Assembly: GCA_947179155.2 (NCBI GenBank)
Contig: OX359266.1
Span: forward strand, 42,495,039 to 42,559,038
DNA: 64,000 nucleotides
Source: Hedera helix
Taxonomy: Eukaryota; Streptophyta; Magnoliopsida; Apiales; Araliaceae
Direction: 5' to 3'
The position numbers and the translations under genes are program-made. Below, piece after piece: positions 1-11,599 of this stretch. The notes below the pieces were generated by a model that worked only from the letters and a program-made list of their open reading frames with translations, did no database searches and was not told where the DNA came from. Every line of letters starts with the position of its first letter. Positions within the stretch are counted from its first letter, which is position 1.

Positions 1-160
1 TGACCCAAGGCCTGGCTTGACTTGCAGACCTCAATAGGCCTTCTTTTTTAGCGCCAAACCCGACCTGACCTGGCCAAAAGTCAAAGGCCCGCCCTGGCCT
101 AGTCAAAGACCAAGGCCTGGCAGACCTAGGCCAGGTCAAGCCAGCCTGTTGTGCATGCCT
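1..160. repeat. GC-rich degenerate repeat at window edge
   Basis: A short stretch built from repeated GGCCTGG, GACCTGG and CAAGCC-like words, clearly richer in G+C than what follows, ending near a TGTGCATGCCTA word. Such pyrimidine/purine word repeats are common near ends of non-autonomous plant DNA transposons, but only one side lies in the window and no terminal inverted repeat or target duplication can be tested. No coding potential was seen. Confidence 0.35.
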
Positions 161-360
161 ATATAGGGCTGATCAAAAAATTCAGTATATTCAATTTTTT
201 AAAGTAAATCGGATCAGTCCAAATTGGCCGGTTCGGTAAAAAAAGGAACGGTTCAAATTCAGTACAAAAAAACGATATAAACCAATTTTTTGATACCAGT
301 TTCGATACATAGTTTCGATAATTCGATTTGTACCGAACTGGTTGGACCAATTTTTATTAG
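160..360. repeat. CGGTTCGGT-type degenerate repeat
   Basis: AT-rich stretch with recurring words such as TTCGATA, CGGTTCGGTA and ACCGAACTGG, the style often seen in non-autonomous hAT-like elements of dicots. Related words return at about 1111-1350. Ends and target duplications are not resolved, so the class is a guess. The open frame across this part has no recognisable protein similarity and is regarded as chance. Confidence 0.3.
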
Positions 361-458
361 TTTTTTTTTCTTATTTCTATTTTAGTCATTTTATATTTTT
401 CCTTACAGCTTGTTAAGACTTAAGCCCTATCATCACATTTTTTCTCTCATCTCACGAT

Positions 459-611
459 AAATTATTAGATGTCCCAGGAGCAAAGTTATAGTTTGTTCCT
501 CTCTTTCACAACATCATGGGGTCCATAAGTGGTGGGTCTCTCGCGAACCCCACAGTGTTGTAAGAGGGATGAGCAAATTGTAACTTTGCTCCCGGTGCAT
601 CTAATAATTTT
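459..611. mobile_element. Foldback MITE, about 150 bp
   Basis: Two arms, 459-516 and 554-611, are inverted copies of each other: the left begins AATTATTAGATG and continues with GGAGCAAAGTTA, and the right ends TAACTTTGCTCC then GCATCTAATAATT. The centre carries a GGGTC/GACCC-like spacer. The structure is that of a short foldback MITE. A related terminus occurs at the right end of the foldback near 14756-14920. The superfamily is not assigned because the target duplication is unclear. Confidence 0.65.
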
Positions 612-1110
612 TCCTCCTCTCACACAGCTTAACCACAAAGCTAAGAAAGAAAGATAAGAGAAATGAATGCGGCCTGCTTGAGGAAGAAGTGAAGAACCCC
701 ACCTTTTTCTCTTAATCTTCTACTTTAGAGATCGTGCAAGTAACCCTCTTTTTGTTTTGAGTATTTGCTTTGTAGTTAGTTTCTTTGGTTTTTCAACGCT
801 TTGTGAAGCGCTCTTCGTGTGAAAGGACCGAAAGATTACGCGTTGGTTTCAGATTGTTTGGGGATAAAGAGAAAGGGTAAGGATCCAATTAATATAAATG
901 TTATATCTTCTATGGTGAGTCTTTGATTAATTTTTCATCTTATGATGGCTAATATAATTAATTAGTAGTATTATTGATTTGATTTGATAAATTACGTAAA
1001 GAATCAGAGTGATTCAAATTGTTTTAGGTCTTTTGATATATATATATATATATAATGTTTCCTCCCAACTTGATTCATGGTTTGAAGAATTAAATTAAAG
1101 AGTTATCTGG
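612..1110. other. Intergenic, no gene recognised
   Basis: Unique-looking AT-rich sequence with a short TA microsatellite at about 1036-1054. GT/AG-like sites are scattered, but no exon with recognisable protein similarity was found on either strand. Confidence 0.5.
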
Positions 1111-1350
1111 ATTTAGGATATCGTTTTAACCGAGACCGGTATCGATACACATTTTTAGGTAATTTTGGTAATCAGTTCAGTACCGTTCGAGTCTATCCAG
1201 TCCGATTTTTAATTGATAAACAACCCTAGTCGTATGTAGTTCTTTGAGAACTAGTATCAAACCGATTAACTGATTTAGGATATCGTTCCAATTGATATCA
1301 GTATCGATACACATTTTTAGATAATTTGGGTAATCAGTTCAGTACCGTTC
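1111..1350. repeat. Tandem duplicate, second copy split by LTR
   Basis: A unit running from TTTAGGATATCG through GTATCGATACACATTTTTAG, CAGTTCAGTACCGTTC and AACAACCCTA to TAGTTCTTTGAGAAC fills about 1111-1251. It starts again at about 1272, but stops after CAGTACCGTTC at 1350. The missing remainder is found at 7455-7526. The first copy therefore serves as an unoccupied reference site for the large insertion between 1351 and 7454. Confidence 0.75.
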
Positions 1351-4300
1351 TGTAATGACCACAAATTCTTGTAGACATTGTAATTATATTTATTAAATAA
1401 TTAGGAATGAATTAAAACTTTTGTTCTAATCAATCGCGCATTAAATAATTAAATGAATATACTTATGTATGTGTGTATTTATTTAAAGTAATAAAGCAAG
1501 GTGTATAATTAATTAAAGCAAGTCTAATTGGATTATATTTTAAATCCAAATAAGGTAATAAACGAGGTTAAATTAATTTATCTAATAGTCCATGTAATTA
1601 ATTAAACTAGTCCAATGCTTGATTTAATTAAATGTATCATAGGTTATTTAATGTTAATCCAATGTAATAAATAAATTGAGCCCAAATAAATAAAATGGAT
1701 GAGCCCAATATATATATAGGTGTATATATGTATATATAATCTATGAAAATAAACTAAAATTTGGCAAATATAAAGGGAGTAGCCGACACTTCAAGGAGAG
1801 GGGCCACAAGGATGGCTTGTCGCTTTTCTATTGCTTATAAGTTACTTCATCAATAGCTTGTAAGCTAGCTTAATGAATGTCAATCCAAGAGTCAATCAAT
1901 CCAATAGTAAACCTAGTTTATCACCTAATTTAACCAATGTTAGTTGATTAGGGAATGTTGATGGTGATTAGGGAGGTTCTATAAATAGCATTCTCCACAC
2001 CCTTGTTGTGTTGGTTAGTCATTTTACTAGAACTCAAGAGAGAAAAGAGAAAGAGCTTTTAAGAGAGAAAAGTAAGAATACTCTTGAGAGTTTGAGATTT
2101 CACTAAAGAAATTGCTAGAGATTTATCAAGGTGGAGTCACTAGCAAAGTATCTAGCCAAGAGAAGAAGAGTATTCAAGACCAAGAGGTTCAAAAGTGCTC
2201 TAACTGTAATGATACACATTTTGAAATATATAAAATTATAATTTACAAATGGATATTATTTTCTTTTAATAAGTTATTAATGGAAATTAAAATCCTTTGA
2301 GGTATGACAAGCAATTTGGGACAAGTGGATTATGGACTGTTAGATGGAAGAATTAAATGTAAGATTTATGAAACAAGTTTGGATCAAATTGGAGTTTAAT
2401 TGAATTTAAAATGAGCAAAAATTGATTATAGGAAATTTTATAAAAATTTAATTGTCTAGAGAATTGACAAAAGACTATGATGCTTTTGGCAATATGAATA
2501 ATGACTAAGGTATCCTTTTTGTGAAAATTGTCCAAGTTATCCTTAGTTGGTTGTGCAAAAGGACTCCTATACCCCTAACCATGCAAAGGTTAATGTAATC
2601 AAGGTGAGTTAAGTGTTGGAGGTTTATATAAGCATACAAGCATATAATTTCAAGTATCAAGTTACATCATTCTATCTTTCAAGTTGCTCAACCGAGAGTC
2701 CAAAAGAGAAAAGAAGAGAGGAGCTAGGGTTTCAAGGAAAAGTTGAAGGATTCAAGAGAAAGTTGGCCAAGAGAGGTGAAATAAACATCAAAGGTGGATC
2801 ATCCAACACTTGCGAGGTTCCTAGCAAGGAGAAGAGTAGCAAAAAGAAGGTGGAAAATATGTTCTAGCATCTAAATTTGTCATCTATGTGTTTACATGCA
2901 AAAGAGATGAAACCATGCATGTATCTTGGTGATATATGTTATAATTATGTGATTTATGTGTCATATGGTTGAATTGTTAGGAAACCCTAAGCATAAGTTG
3001 GCTAGACAAAGGTGGTGTACTATTCATATAAATATTGAAGTTTAATATATAATTTAAAGCATGATTAAGTGATTATATGTTACTAAATATGATGAAAACC
3101 TAGTTTGAGAAGGTGAAAGTATGTGATACATGCATTGTTATAGGTTAGAAAGCATCAAAGGAGCATAGATGGTTTAATAACCATGAACCATGTTTTATGA
3201 AAGAGAATTAAATATTAGGCTATACTTTTTGGTTAAACTAAATTATAATCTGTAAAGTGCATTAGAAGGTACATATAGAAGTTATGTGACCATATCAAGT
3301 TGCAAATTGTGTATGTGGTCATGCATATAAAGTGTAGAGTTCCAAGAGTGAAGTTTGGTTTAAGTTTGATAATTGAAAAAGATGAAGAATTGCAACCAAT
3401 ATGTGGTTTTTGACCATTGTGAGTATTTAAATGTGTAATAAGGCCAAACATGTAAGTTGTATGTAAACACACGTGTTAGAATCAATTTGGGAGCCATTTG
3501 GTACAAATGGCGATAATTGACCATTTAGAACGTTTTAAAACGTTAACCGACGACTAAAATGAATTATATGGTATATTAGGGTCAAATGATGATTTTTAAA
3601 TGTTTCGAAGACCCACATAAGTAAATTACATGTTATATGTGCTATGTGAAGTTTTGGAATTAAGAAATTCAATTTAGGGCAAAAAATAACTTGAATTTTG
3701 GAAAATAAATTTTTTTCAAAAACAGCAGCATGGCGCCGGGGCGCTATCTTTTGCTCTGCAAAATATGTTGGGGCGCAATGCTGCTGGGAGACCCCACCGG
3801 GATGAGATCAGGGCAGGCCGGGGTGCAGTCTCGGCCGAGCCAATCTCGCGGCCAGTGAGATTTCACGTGTAAATCACGGCGTCGGGGCGCCATGTACTGA
3901 TTTCTGAAAAATAAATTATTTTATTCCAAAAATGAAATGTTTTAACATTAAATGATAGAAACGTGTATGTAAACCATAATTTGATAAAAATAATCAATAT
4001 GTTAGATATTAAAGTTTAAAGGAACAATGTATTATTTGATTAGGGTTATATAAACCTAAGTGATAACTTGTATAGCAAGTTATTGCATGCATGTGTATAT
4101 AACTAATGCATGAACCAATATTATGGTCATGTAGGTTATAGACGGGATAATATTCTACCAATTGTGATAGACGAGGACCAAGTCAAGTTTTCTGACTGAA
4201 CTTTTAATTACAGATTCTTGAATAGACATTCATGTTGTACATTCATGTTACCATGTAAAATTCATTTCTTATCGAACTATTTTAAAAAGGTCAATGCCAA

Positions 4301-7300
4301 TTTTGATTATGGCTAGACACATATATGTTTCATGTTAAATTCCGTTATTGATTGTTATGTTCTCCAATCCACATTGTTGTGGTGCGGACTCTATGATTAT
4401 GCTGTAACAGAACAACCCTAATAAAAAGGGGGAATAAAGGACAAAGGAAATGAAATAATTATGACGTGGTTGCGTCGCTAGATGTTTGTTGTACATAATA
4501 TATAGTACGATGGGCTGATCACCCAGAGTACGCATCTAAATTGGTGATATTACCTCTTGGGTAATGTCAGTCTTTGTGATTGAGATTGTTCTTAACGTAT
4601 TATAATTTATGTGGGCAATATCGATCTTGATGATTGGTATTGTTCTTAACGTGTTCTTGGTCTTGTGACTATACAGCAATTAAAATCTCATGTTCTCAGA
4701 TATTTATGCTCAGTTTGTGGTACAAATCCATCCTCATGTATTGAATCGCTATAAGTTAATGTTGACATGTACATTTCCATTTCATTATAAATAATTCTCA
4801 TTTACTATTTCGAAATATCATGATATTTTGTGCCTATTTACTTGCTGAGCTATTTTAAGCTCACTCTTGCTTTCATCCCTGATATTTCAGCTAAGCCTGA
4901 GAAGACCGAGGGGTCGGGTGTAAACAAGGGTAAAGGAAAGGCCAACCAGCAGTAGATGTGCTATTATTGTAATTATTGTGTATTTATTATTATATTTTGT
5001 AATATATCAGGTACAACAACTTGTATGTATAAAGGTACGTAGAACCTAAGATTAGTTACGTATGAATATAAATCAAGTTATTATTATTATTTTGTTCAAA
5101 ATATATGTATAAGGTGACAGGGTAGAATAGTTACGAGAGCACCAAACCCGTGGTTCAAAGGACCCGGATTTGGGGGCGTCACACTAACTCTTTTTTAGTT
5201 CATATTTATTGTCTATATATGTTTTCTATGATCAAAATATATTTTTAACCGATTAAAAATTATTTTGATGATCTAGAAGTCTAAAACTATGATATATTGG
5301 TAAAGTAAGGTTTTGATATATTTAATACATGTATTAGTATGTGTTTATATCAAAAATATTGGTAGAAAGCTCAAAAATATTGTTACCGAAAAACAAAATA
5401 TGAACAGCCCACTCCCGGAGTTACTGTTCATGCTCCGTAAATTGGAATCATGATCCGTCAACTCTGGGTGATTGAACTATTCGATACGAAGATTTTTCAA
5501 GAGGAATGACTAAAACCCAATTTATAATGAATGAGTTATGATTTTTCTAGCAAAAGACCCCGTTGTCAGAAATAATGCACTGACAGTCGACTATTTGGCC
5601 ATTTTCAGTGGCCAAACCTTGTCCAAATAAACGATCCGATGATCAAAAAGTGTAGTTTAAGAAGATACGAAAAGAACAAGATCAACTAGAGGTCAATCAG
5701 AGTTGTAAAACTCAAGTTATACAAGTTTTCGTTCGAGACCCCTGGTAATAACACAACTCATATATTTTCAGAACAAATATTTCAATATTGAAACAAGTAT
5801 ATCAAAATGTTGCAATAATGAAACTGATATATTTTCAAGACAAATATATCAATCTTGGAACAAATATAACAAGATGATGTAATAACGCAATTGATATATT
5901 GTTAAGTCAAATATATCAACATTTGATTAAATATATCAATATAATGTAATAACGATATATTGATATATTCTGATATATTGACAAGTCAAATATACCATAA
6001 CCTCTAATTTTCTTCTAATCAATGAAATCGTGAAGAATTGAGACATGTCACAACTCATAAGAAGAATCTGAAATGAAACATATCCCATGCTCAGACTTTC
6101 AGATTAATATTTAATGAACATTAAATAATAATTAAAGTTAATAAACTAATTAATTATCACATCTGTAATGAGTAATAATAAATAAGAAGGATTAATAGCA
6201 CATGAAAAATTAATAAAATATTATTAAATGATTAATAATATTAAAAGATTAATAAATATTAATAAATTGTTAATAATATTATATAAGAGTTGGAACTATA
6301 TTAAATAATTAATATAGATGTTAGGTGATTAAAATATTATCGAATGATGATGATATTTCTTATGTGTTTATATAATTATTTGGTTAAGTGTTAGAGGGGT
6401 AAAATGTATAGAGGTTATCATATATGATACTAATTTAAAAATCAACTTGATTAATTGTTAGGTCTGTTTAGAGAGAATTAAATTGAATTGGTTAGCAGTA
6501 ATCTACACATGAGGCAAGTTCTCTAAACCTACTCAATTATTGTTGAACAAGTTTCTATACTTGTATTTATTACCAGAGCTTGAAGTGATTTAATTATTTA
6601 AAATCATTCAACATCCATATTGTTTATAAAATCGCATATGGTGCATTTAAAGCTTAATAGTTCTTATTTCATGAACTGTATTAAAAATGATTAAGCTAAT
6701 TGTTCAGCTAGACATTGCGTTTATAAATTCAATAACTTGAATACCTTTAAGAGCTGATCCAAACCATTGTTTGGTGCGGATTCTTATAATAAGTCTGAGA
6801 ATTGAACAACCCTAGATAAATGAGATTTTATGTCGAAAAATCGACTTTGGCGCCAAAAGACTAAATGTAATATATATACAGCGGGTTGAATAGGTTGATC
6901 CCCTTGAAAATCAAACTACTGAAAGGGTCAGAGGAAACTCTATTATACCATCGTTAGTTCAAGGTCCTTGGTGACCACTCAACATTTAAGATTCAAATAT
7001 TCTTGTTCAATGAAATTTGAATCTTGTTTCTTTCACAATTGTTATATCTATTGTTGAAGCACTTGATGTTATTTCCCTTTCACTTATGATATAATAAATC
7101 TCTATGATTGTTCTTAAACTTGTTGAGCAAACCAGTTGCTCACCCTTGCTATATCATGAACCATTTTCAGCTAAACCCGAATGTTCCAAGAAGGACAAGG
7201 GAAAAGGGAAAGCTAGAGCTTAAATTAAAATATGCATGTTAATTAAATGTTTAATATGTATTTATTGTTTGTAAATCTTTTGTAATTCCTTAATATAGGA

Positions 7301-7454
7301 ACTGTTTATGTTATGGTTAATAGACCATGGGATTGTAACCTTTATGTATTATTCCGCGAAGTTTAAATGCAAATTATATATTTAATTGTTAGTAAAGTAT
7401 TATACAGTGAGAACGAAACCCAAAATTATGAAGCCCGAATTTGAAATCGTCATA
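1351..7454 (+). mobile_element. Solo-LTR-like element 1, hosting element 2
   Basis: The insertion begins TGTAATGACC at 1351 and ends CGTCATA at 7454, flanked by a 5-bp direct repeat CGTTC (1346-1350 and 7455-7459). Five-base duplications with TG...(C/T)A ends are the signature of LTR-retrotransposon integration. With the nested element 2 removed it is about 3.1 kb. No gag-pol frame is visible, so it is read as a solo LTR or a non-autonomous element. A TATA-like TATAAATAG at about 1981 may be the old LTR promoter. The 3' part (about 6760-7454) has clear relatives in inverted orientation at 55226-56200 and 63316-64000. The final A instead of CA is presumably a C-to-T change. A Ty3/gypsy origin with long LTRs is plausible but not shown. 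Confidence 0.8.
2205..5183 (+). mobile_element. Solo-LTR-like element 2, nested in element 1
   Basis: It starts TGTAATGATACACA at 2205 and ends GGGGGCGTCACA at 5183. The flanking 5-bp repeat CTAAC occurs at 2200-2204 and 5184-5188. Length 2979 bp, with no retroviral polyprotein frame, consistent with a solo LTR of the same broad family as element 1 (shared TGTAATGA start, shared CGTCA(C/T)A end, and a shared 3' region with CAG-CTAA(G/A)CC). A TATA-like TTTATATAAGC lies near 2624. An unusually GC-rich block with repeated GGGGCGC words lies at about 3725-3895. Because it interrupts element 1, it inserted later. Confidence 0.85.
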
Positions 7455-10100
7455 CGTTCAAGCTTATTCGATTCAATTTTTAACTGATAAACAACCCTAA
7501 TCTTATGTAGTTCTTTGAGAACATAGTCGTCCATAGTTAGTTACATTTGTAGTGGGGCATGCACATTAGAACAAGGTTTAAAAACATTTTAAATATCGTT
7601 TGAAAAAATAAAATAATTGAATAGTTTTATCTGTACAAATTATGTACTAAAAATATACACAAACAATATAAGAAAAAGAAAATGATACCTCTTATTTGGA
7701 TTTGTACACATTGTGAAGCCGGTATTTTTAGATTTTTTACTTTCAAATATCTTTTAAAACATAGAAAATAGTAGAAAAGTTATTAGTGTGTGATGAATTG
7801 AACCGAAAAAAGGAGAAAAAGTTTGAATTAATATAAATAATATATTTTAGAAAGACTAAATTGATCTTTCATTTAATTTGTGTATAGCATGTGACTTATT
7901 CTGACAAGAAATATTATTTTCGGTGATCAAAAAAATTATTTATTGAAATTTAAATGTTCAATATTTTAAAATTAGAATTAAAGTTTAAATTGTAAAATAC
8001 AAAAACTTAAAGTTTTAAAATTATGATAATGTACGATTCTATTCTAAATGGGTGACGGCCACATTTAGGTGCGGAATTATGTGCCTAAATTTATTCTTAT
8101 TTCTTTCTCTCATCTTCTATTTCATGTCATGTGTTATTGTTTGATATAATTTATTTATTTATTATAATTAATTTAATAATTGGATAAGAATTTTATGACA
8201 CCAATTTATAAGACGTAGATGAGGCAGTAGTTAAAAATTCATAGAGTTTCTGGTATAAAAAAAAAACTTGACAAATCTCTTACACCAAAATGTCCTCATA
8301 TTTATATTTAAAATTTAAAATTGAGATACTGTGATTTTTCGGTCTCAGATTCAATTATCATTTTGGTGTCAATTTATTTCTTCACTTATGTAAAATTAGT
8401 TTTCTCCTTCTTTTTTTCTTTTTGAGATTTAATTGATTACTGATATTATAGTTATAATAATTAAGTATTATAGAACATTTTAATTTTGCTCAATAAAATG
8501 GTAAAACATACGACCTTCGTCTATAAAAGATGTTTTAAATACACTTTTTATAAAAAATTATAAAATTAAAAGTAGGGGGGAACTGATGTATGTTGTATTT
8601 TATATATTGATTTTTTTTTGTCACATGGATAAATAAGAATGTAATTTTCTTTTAAAAATAAATATGTAATATGATGAACTATCCTTACAATTCTATTCAA
8701 TCTTATGATTTGACGACTTTGCAACTATAATTCCATAAAGAATAGAGTTTAAATAAGTTTCAATATTACCTAATATGGACCCCACATAAATATAGTAAAA
8801 TTATTTTGCCTAAATTAATAGAACTTATTTAAGTAATTTTAAATGTAAAATAAATTTTATATAACATTTTGAATTTGAAGTGTATAGCTAAGACATATTT
8901 TGTTAAAAAAAGAATTTTTTTTTTTTATTTCATTCATATTTTGTGAGACGAAAGAAGTATATGAAAATATATTTTTTTTTACAAATATTGGCAAATGATG
9001 CATAATATTGGCAACATAATTTTTTATTTTTTTTATCATACTATCACTATTAAAATAACACATTATTATTTTAATAGATAAACTTTTAACCAAAATATAT
9101 TCCTAATTTTTAATTTTATATTTGTAATATTAAAGCTATTTAAGGTTAGTACACCATTCGTTTCAAAATTAAGGATAAAATTATTTTTAAATATCGTCTT
9201 TTAATATATATATATATGATTTTAGAATGTAGAAAGTAATTTTTAAAACAAGCTACATATTGGACGATAATTTTGCAGCCGAGCCCATACATTCCCAAAC
9301 TCTAATTTCCGCCTACGAATGAGTAACAGACATAGCTGGGTTGTTTTTGTTGAAACTCATATGATGCCCACCTCAGAATATTTGTTTAGCAGAAACTTTT
9401 ACTTAGTTTACCGAGTTCAACATTTAGAATAAATATCTAAGCTCAAATGAGGTTCTTATATACTACCTCTCTCGTGAAAAAATTGGCTTAATTTGATTTT
9501 TTTATCATAATAAATTGACAATTTTTAGAATGAAGAATTAAGTATACTTATTTACATTTTCAAACTCATGAAAATTAGAGTTAATAACAAATTCGATATA
9601 ATTTCTTATGGCTATAGTTTCTCCACATATATTTACGAAAGAAATAGTGTAAATTTAAATTACAAAAATATTTATTTTAACTTAAAAAGTCAAATTAAGC
9701 CAATGTTTAAAGGAGAGATTGATCGAGTATTAGTGACACATGTTAGGGTTATGTGAAAACTTCTTTGGGCTGAATTAAACAATAATAGTATTTACTGGAA
9801 GGAATACACTTATAATGATTTGTAATTCAAGTATTATAACACAACCGATCGATGAGGTTTAGCTTAAACCACTAGCAGAATTTAAAGGTTTTAGGTTTGA
9901 TATTCACCAGTGTTGTGTGAGTCGATTTTCTTCTTGTTGTGATGAGACTTGTGATTTCATATTATAATATAGAAATTTGGATGTTGATTAATTATAAAGT
10001 TCATTTTTACTTGGTATTGCTAATATTGGAAAGTGGGGTGTTAAAAAAACAAAAATAATTTATCTAATCAATTTCTTCAAAATTTTGAAAGCTAAATCTA
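7455..10100. other. Intergenic, AT-rich, no gene recognised
   Basis: After the remainder of the split duplicate (7455-7526) the sequence is AT-rich with homopolymer runs and a TA microsatellite near 9205-9216. Part of 9130-9260 resembles the half-MITE words seen at 10714 and 48220 (TTTCAAAATTA). Short open frames at 8857-9093 (-) and 9568-9756 (+) have no recognisable similarity and are regarded as chance. Confidence 0.5.
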
Positions 10101-10114
10101 CTTTATACTTCAAT

Positions 10115-10645
10115 ATTTTTCACTTTTTACAATTTAAACTTTAATGTTTTAAATTATTTAAGTCATTAATAATCTGTCAAATTTTTATAAATTAAACCTT
10201 TTGGCCACTGAATTTAGTATTTTTTACCGAAAAAAGTCACACAACTCAAAATGAAAGGACAATTAAGTCTTTTAAGGATATATGTCATTTATATTAGCTT
10301 TAATTTTAATCTTCTCTTTTTTCTTGTTCTTCACACTATTCACATGCCAACAATTTTATGTACCTTTAAAGATATTTAAGATTTTTTATTAATGTAAAAA
10401 ATTAAGTCTTTTAAGGGGGTATATCATGCATTTATATTGACTCCAATTTTATCTATTTTTTTTTATCTTCGTCAATTTTCTATGTTTCCAAAGATATTTA
10501 GGAGTAAAATTATCCAAATTACTCTTATTCAGATCAATTATTACATGTCGATGGCCAAAAGGTTTAATTTATAAATATTTTTGGATACTAAGGTTCAACG
10601 TCTTAAAGTTGAAACATTAAGGTTTACTAAAAAATAAAAATAAAA
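10115..10645. mobile_element. MITE with about 100-bp inverted arms
   Basis: Left arm (about 10115-10210) ends AAATTAAACCTTTTGGCCA. Right arm (about 10550-10640) begins GGCCAAAAGGTTTAATTT, and its outer part repeats the left arm's AACTTTAATGTTT words inverted. The middle holds two direct copies of AATTAAGTCTTTTAAG, near 10260 and 10402. Long terminal arms and no coding frame suggest a MULE- or hAT-type MITE. The target duplication was not resolved, so the class is open. Confidence 0.55.
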
Positions 10646-10713
10646 CTATATATATATATATCCACTTGCATAATGTGTGAAATGATATATTCATATATCC
10701 ACTTGTAATGAAA

Positions 10714-10966
10714 TGCTACATCGGTTTCAAAATTAGAGATATATTTTGACTTTTTAGAGTCAATTTAAGATATCTTAAAATTCAAAATTGATGTGAAGTT
10801 ATTTAGTTTTAATACAAATAAATATAGCAATGGTAAACTAACTATAAAACATCATATTTATTGTTTTCAAAACTTGAACGAAATTATATCATGAGTTATA
10901 GGATTTAGCGAATTGACTCTAAAAAATTAAAATGTATCTCTAATTTTGTAATAAAGGGAGTACTAT
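10714..10966. mobile_element. Stowaway-like MITE, 0.25 kb
   Basis: The left arm reads AAAATTAGAGATATATTTTG then TAGAGTCAATT. The right arm is its inverted counterpart (AATTGACTCTA, then TATCTCTAATTTTG) and ends AAAGGGAGTAC, the 'CTCCCT' type of terminus typical of plant Stowaway/Mariner MITEs. TA dinucleotides lie at both ends. A perfect 20-bp tandem duplication beginning TATTAATAACC follows at 10964-11003. Confidence 0.6.
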
Positions 10967-11003
10967 TAATAACCTTTTCTCCATATTAATAACCTTTTCT
11001 CCA

Positions 11004-11458
11004 TTTTACATTTGAGTTGTGACCTTCATTAATATAACTACATAATTTTCTCAATTATATTTTATCGCACTGCTCGATCAAATTAGGCCACTTCGAACTT
11101 TAGAAGGCCGTATTGACCCTAAAATAATTCATTGATGCACTTAACTCTAGCCCATGAATCAATGCTTCTTATCGAATCTTGATTGGCAATACGTGTATTT
11201 GATTGAAAGCATGAAAGGTAAGTGGTAGCAAATAAAATGGTGCCAAAGAGTGAAAATTAATCTATTTGAACTAACAACGGTCAACATACACAACCCTTTC
11301 AACAAAATATTAATTAGCTTCTTTGCACGTTCTCTGGCTCTCTTCTTTTTCTATTTTCTGTTGCAAGTTGCAACTGCTGATTTAACTTCCCCAACTCCTC
11401 CTGCCCCACACCAAGATTCTACATTATGGGTACCCTTTTTCTCCTTTGCCTTTTCACC
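11004..11458. other. Upstream region of the VUP-like gene
   Basis: Moderately AT-rich sequence between the MITE and the VUP-like gene. The open frame at 11250-11483 starts at TTG, lacks recognisable similarity and overlaps the presumed promoter; it is not called as a gene. Confidence 0.4.
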
Positions 11459-11465
11459 TATAAAT
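11459..11465 (+). promoter_or_regulatory. Probable TATA box of VUP-like gene
   Basis: TATAAAT about 135 bases upstream of the chosen ATG at 11600. Position and sequence fit a plant core promoter with a leader of roughly 100 bases; a CT-rich leader (TTCTTTCTTTC) follows. Confidence 0.5.
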
Positions 11466-11599
11466 CTCTTTCTACAAAATTAAAGCCAGCATCATAATTA
11501 GAATTCTAGCTGCTACCACTTTTTTTCCCTTTCTAATTTCTTTCTTTCTTTCATATGTATAGATTAATCCTTCTTCGATCGTCTTAGCTAGATAGATCG

